NCBI GenBank assembly: GCA_034434635.1
Contig: DAOTYX010000104.1
Coordinates: 1 to 9,211, forward strand
Reading direction: 5' to 3'
DNA from: DAOTYX01 sp034434635
Lineage (GTDB): Bacteria > Chloroflexota > Anaerolineae > B4-G1 > DUEL01
DNA length: 9,211 nucleotides
The notes under the pieces are model-generated. The model had not been told where the DNA came from. It did no database searches and was given only the letters and a program-made list of their open reading frames with translations. Positions 7,054 to 9,211 of this stretch are shown piece by piece. The stretch's first letter is position 1. Each line of letters begins with the position of its first letter. Position numbers and translations under genes: made by a program.

Positions 7054-7649
7054 ACCAGATCAACCTTCTCTTCGTCGGCGTGGGCGGACAGGGGGTGCTG
7101 ACCGCCTCCGACATCGCCGCGCAGGTCGGCCTCGACCTGGGGTTGGACGCCAAGAAGTCGGAGGTGCACGGCTTCTCCCAGCGCGGTGGCGTGGTGGAGA
7201 GCCACGTCCGCTGGGCGCCCCAGGTGGGCTCCCCCACCGCTGAGCAGGGCACGGTGGACGTGCTGGTGGCCTTTGAACTGCTGGAGGCGGCTCGCTGGCT
7301 GGACTGGCTGCGCCCTGGTGGTGACGTGGTCGTCAACACCCAGCAGATTGTGCCCATGTCGGTCAGCGTGGGGGACGCGGTCTACCCGCCGGCGGAGGAG
7401 ATCCTGGCCGCCCTGCGCGCCCGCGCCCGACGGGTGGTGATCGTGGACGGGCTGGGGCTGGCCGAGCAGGCCGGCGAAGTGCGGGCGGTGAACAGCGTCA
7501 TCCTGGGGGCGCTGTCGGCGCTGCTCGACACGCCAGCACAGGCCTGGGAGGAGGCGGTCGTCCGCCGCGTCCCCGCGCGCTACGCCGAGGTCAACCGTGC
7601 GGCCTTCCGCCTGGGCCGCACCGCCGCCAGGTCTCCAGCGACCGTATGA
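7050..7649 (+). CDS. iorB: Indolepyruvate ferredoxin oxidoreductase beta subunit
   Basis: This 199-aa small subunit of indolepyruvate:ferredoxin oxidoreductase belongs to the pyruvate/ketoisovalerate oxidoreductase gamma-type family. It pairs with IorA to complete the active site for CoA-dependent decarboxylation. The N-terminal glycine motif VGVGGQGVLTAS (9-20) and the signature KKSEVHGFSQRGGVVESHVR (35-54) are diagnostic. VNSVILGAL (148-156) begins the usual C-terminal helical part. Length is typical. The start ATG overlaps the iorA stop as ATGA, with GGAGG (7041-7045) four bases upstream inside iorA. Its own stop overlaps the next start as ATGA. This arrangement supports fixed-ratio synthesis of the complex. 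Nothing appears truncated. Confidence 0.95.
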   Translation: MNQINLLFVGVGGQGVLTASDIAAQVGLDLGLDAKKSEVHGFSQRGGVVESHVRWAPQVGSPTAEQGTVDVLVAFELLEAARWLDWLRPGGDVVVNTQQIVPMSVSVGDAVYPPAEEILAALRARARRVVIVDGLGLAEQAGEVRAVNSVILGALSALLDTPAQAWEEAVVRRVPARYAEVNRAAFRLGRTAARSPATV

Positions 7650-8680
7650 CTCGCACCGTCCGTCTCCTCCTGGTCGGCCTGGGGAACCTGGGCCGGCGGT
7701 TCTGCGACCTGCTGGCGGAAAAGGGACCAGAGGTGGAGTCCCGCTACGGCCTGCACCTGCGGCTGGTCGGCGCGGCCGATAGTGGCGGCGTGGCCTGCGA
7801 CCCGGACGGCCTGGACCCGGCGCGGCTGTCGGCGCTCAAACTCGCAGGGGGCAGCGCGGGCGACCTGCCTGGCGTGGGTCAACGAGGCCGTACAGCGCTG
7901 GAGATGATCTGCAGCGCGGAGGCGGAGGCGCTGTGCGAGGCCTCGCCGGTCAACCTGCGCCAGGGGGCGGAGCCAGGCCTGAGCCATGTCCGCGCCGCGC
8001 TCGACCGCGGGATGGACGTGGTCACTCCCAACAAGGGGCCGCTGGTGCTGGCCTACCGCGAACTACACGAGCGGGCGGCGCGTCATGGCGCGCGCCTGCG
8101 TTTCGACGGCACCGTCGCCGGAGGGTTGCCGGCGCTCTACATCGGCCAGCGCGACCTGCGCGGCGCCACCGTCTCGGCCATTGAGGCGCTGCCCAACCTG
8201 GTCACCGGCCTCATCCTGGAGATGCTCGGCGACGGCCTGTCGTGGGACGAGGCGCTGGAGCAGGCCCGCGCCGCCGGCACGCTGGAGGCCGACCCCTCTT
8301 TCGACCTGGAGGGCTGGGACGCGGCGGCGAAACTGGTCATCCTGGTCAATGCGGTGATGGGCATCCCGGCACGGCTGGAGGACGTGGAACGGAGCGGCAT
8401 CGTCGGCCTGACCGGCGCTGATGTGCAGGCCGCACGCCGCCAGGGCCGGGTCTACCGGCTGCTGGCCAGCGCGACGCGCCGCCCTGATGGGACAGCCAGC
8501 CTGCGCGTCGCCCCGACCCCGCTGCCCGCCGATACCTTCCTGGCGCGCCTGAGCCGCCACCAGATGGGCGTGGTCTATCACACCGACATCTACGGCACGA
8601 TTATGGCTGCCATTGATGAGCCCACCCCCCTCCCGTCGGCGGCCACGATGCTGCGCGATCTTCTGGATATCTACGCCTGA
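7646..8680 (+). CDS. Homoserine dehydrogenase-like NAD(P)-dependent protein
   Basis: This 344-aa protein has the fold order of homoserine dehydrogenase, the enzyme that reduces aspartate semialdehyde to homoserine in Thr/Met synthesis. An N-terminal Rossmann motif VGLGNLGRRF (10-19) is followed by VTPNKGPLVL (126-135, with the conserved Lys130), FDGTVAGGLPAL (153-164), and DPSFDLEGWDAAAKLVIL (216-233). In the last motif Asp225 and Lys229 match the catalytic Asp/Lys positions of the family. There is no C-terminal ACT domain, so no threonine feedback of that type. The family motif NGT(T/S)N, expected near 184-188, reads NLVTG here. That casts doubt on the exact substrate, and a related keto-acid or semialdehyde reductase is possible. 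Its ATG overlaps the iorB stop (ATGA), linking it to keto-acid oxidation. Naming it hom would go beyond the evidence. Confidence 0.85.
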   Translation: MTRTVRLLLVGLGNLGRRFCDLLAEKGPEVESRYGLHLRLVGAADSGGVACDPDGLDPARLSALKLAGGSAGDLPGVGQRGRTALEMICSAEAEALCEASPVNLRQGAEPGLSHVRAALDRGMDVVTPNKGPLVLAYRELHERAARHGARLRFDGTVAGGLPALYIGQRDLRGATVSAIEALPNLVTGLILEMLGDGLSWDEALEQARAAGTLEADPSFDLEGWDAAAKLVILVNAVMGIPARLEDVERSGIVGLTGADVQAARRQGRVYRLLASATRRPDGTASLRVAPTPLPADTFLARLSRHQMGVVYHTDIYGTIMAAIDEPTPLPSAATMLRDLLDIYA

Positions 8681-8683
8681 CGG

Positions 8684-8725
8684 CGGACCATAGACGACGG
8701 ACGACGGGCCACGGACGACGGGCGA
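8684..8725. repeat. Six degenerate heptamers after the dehydrogenase gene
   Basis: CGGACCA, TAGACGA, CGGACGA, CGGGCCA, CGGACGA and CGGGCGA follow without gaps, beginning three bases after the stop codon at 8678-8680. In phase they read RGRCSAY, the same family as the arrays at 1-147 and 2243-2270. As at the sucD end, the array is 42 bp long. It has the same orientation relative to the upstream gene, so the RNA of both genes would carry the same strand of the repeat. Confidence 0.88.
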
Positions 8726-8735
8726 TGGCTTCGCC

Positions 8736-8788
8736 GCCCTGAGCGGAGCGAGCGCAGCGAGCGGAGTCGAAGGGCGGCTCGCAATGAC
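8736..8788. repeat. Second, different intergenic repeat element
   Basis: The block opens with GCCCTGAGCGGAG, has GAGCGGAG repeated directly at 8741-8748 and 8759-8766, and two GCGAGC units between them. It ends GGAGTCGAAGGGC followed by GGCTCGCAATGAC. The outer GCCCT (8736-8740) and AGGGC (8771-8775) are complementary. From memory this type of sequence (CCCTGAGCG...GTCGAAGGG, then CTCGCAATGAC) recurs between genes in many bacterial genomes, including Chloroflexota, but I cannot search here. A small hairpin (8721-8725 with 8731-8735) joins it to the heptamer array. No promoter is evident. Confidence 0.6.
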
Positions 8789-8794
8789 CAGAGG

Positions 8795-8819
8795 GTGAGC
8801 CGTTACGACCGTTGCTCAC
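8795..8819. repeat. Short inverted repeat before the membrane protein gene
   Basis: GTGAGC (8795-8800) and GCTCAC (8814-8819) are complementary across a 13-nt spacer, 18 bases before the ATG at 8838. It could be an operator or a weak hairpin in the leader. Six base pairs can arise by chance in GC-rich DNA, and no -35/-10 pair is seen next to it. Confidence 0.3.
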
Positions 8820-8837
8820 ATGGGTCGGAGTAGACCG

Positions 8838-9211
8838 ATGCCTGGCAAGCCACACTTCATCAGGGCGGTGCTACTGACGCTGCTTGGGGCGCTCCTGCTG
8901 GGACTGGTGCGCTACTTCCTGCCCGAGCGGCCTGTGGACGCCACAGGGATTCGCGCCCTGCTGGACGCGGTCTTTGCGCTGGGGTTGCTCGCCTTCCTTC
9001 TCCTGCTGGCCGCCGGGACGGGGCTTCGCCTGCTGCGCTGGCTGCGGCTGGAGGGGCCGGGCAGCCTGGAACGGGCGCTCTTCGCCGTGCCGCTGGGACT
9101 GGGCGTCCTGGCCTACGGCGTGCTGGCGCTGGGGCTGGTCGGCCTGCTCCGACCGTGGGCCATCCTCCTGTGGCTGTTGTTGGTCGCCGCGCTGACCTGG
9201 CGGGAGTGGGG
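8838..9211 (+). CDS. Multi-pass membrane protein, N-terminal part (runs off window)
   Basis: An open frame from ATG at 8838 continues to the window end with 124 complete codons and no stop. It is preceded by GGAG at 8827-8830 with seven-base spacing, a good start signal. The visible part is strongly hydrophobic, with likely membrane helices at about residues 8-27, 40-62, 78-104 and 106-120. They are separated by short basic turns (RLLRWLRLEGPG at 64-75, ending TWREW at 120-124). The hydrophobic start may act as an uncleaved anchor. No catalytic motif is seen. Long membrane proteins such as glycosyltransferases of the mannosyltransferase/oligosaccharyltransferase type begin this way, but family assignment is not possible from this fragment. 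The intergenic region upstream separates it from the preceding operon. Confidence 0.75.
   Translation, partial: MPGKPHFIRAVLLTLLGALLLGLVRYFLPERPVDATGIRALLDAVFALGLLAFLLLLAAGTGLRLLRWLRLEGPGSLERALFAVPLGLGVLAYGVLALGLVGLLRPWAILLWLLLVAALTWREW

Noticed and set aside
8601..8855. Small minus-strand open frame
   Set aside because: It consists of translated repeat DNA plus the antisense of the dehydrogenase 3' end. It has no family resemblance.
8884..9195. Plus-strand open frame of 103 codons near the right end
   Set aside because: It is out of frame with the membrane protein starting at 8838, which has a Shine-Dalgarno and clear helix periodicity. The Trp/Cys-rich product is a shadow.

Overview
The window is high-GC bacterial DNA with tightly packed genes. 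The gene content (sucCD, an FtsK/SpoIIIE translocase with four N-terminal membrane segments, iorAB, a short ACT-less homoserine-dehydrogenase-like protein) and the intergenic heptamer repeats suggest an anaerobic or facultative member of the Chloroflexota (Anaerolineae-like). This is inference: there is no rRNA or other phylogenetic marker here.

Layout. Positions 1-148 are a repeat region: a near-perfect 14-bp tandem array (1-98) followed by an inverted, degenerate array of the same heptamer family (106-147), ending one base before the sucD stop. On the minus strand lies the sucC-sucD operon (2171 down to 149), encoding both subunits of succinyl-CoA synthetase. A 157-bp divergent intergenic region (2172-2328) holds an extended -10 promoter for sucCD, an 8-bp repeat, a third heptamer array and a consensus-like sigma-70 promoter facing ftsK. 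On the plus strand, ftsK, an unrecognised 208-aa protein, iorA, iorB and a homoserine-dehydrogenase-like gene form one probable transcription unit (2329-8680). Three of its four junctions are ATGA stop/start overlaps. The only gap, 46 bp before iorA, carries a good Shine-Dalgarno. A second 157-bp intergenic region (8681-8837) holds a fourth heptamer array and a different dispersed-type repeat. The window ends inside the N-terminus of a multi-pass membrane protein.

How the genes relate. IorAB oxidatively decarboxylates aryl-pyruvates to aryl-acetyl-CoA and reduces ferredoxin. SucCD interconverts succinyl-CoA and succinate with nucleotide phosphorylation. The homoserine-dehydrogenase-like protein is translationally coupled to iorB, which hints at an amino-acid or keto-acid role, but its usual NGT(T/S)N motif is altered. 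FtsK does chromosome segregation and has no obvious metabolic link, so it may simply head the operon.

The most unusual content is the repeat landscape. One heptamer family (consensus RGRCSAY) appears in all three non-coding regions, always flush with gene ends or promoters. A separate palindrome made partly of a different heptamer lies inside the iorA reading frame. I see no clear new defence or mobile system here.
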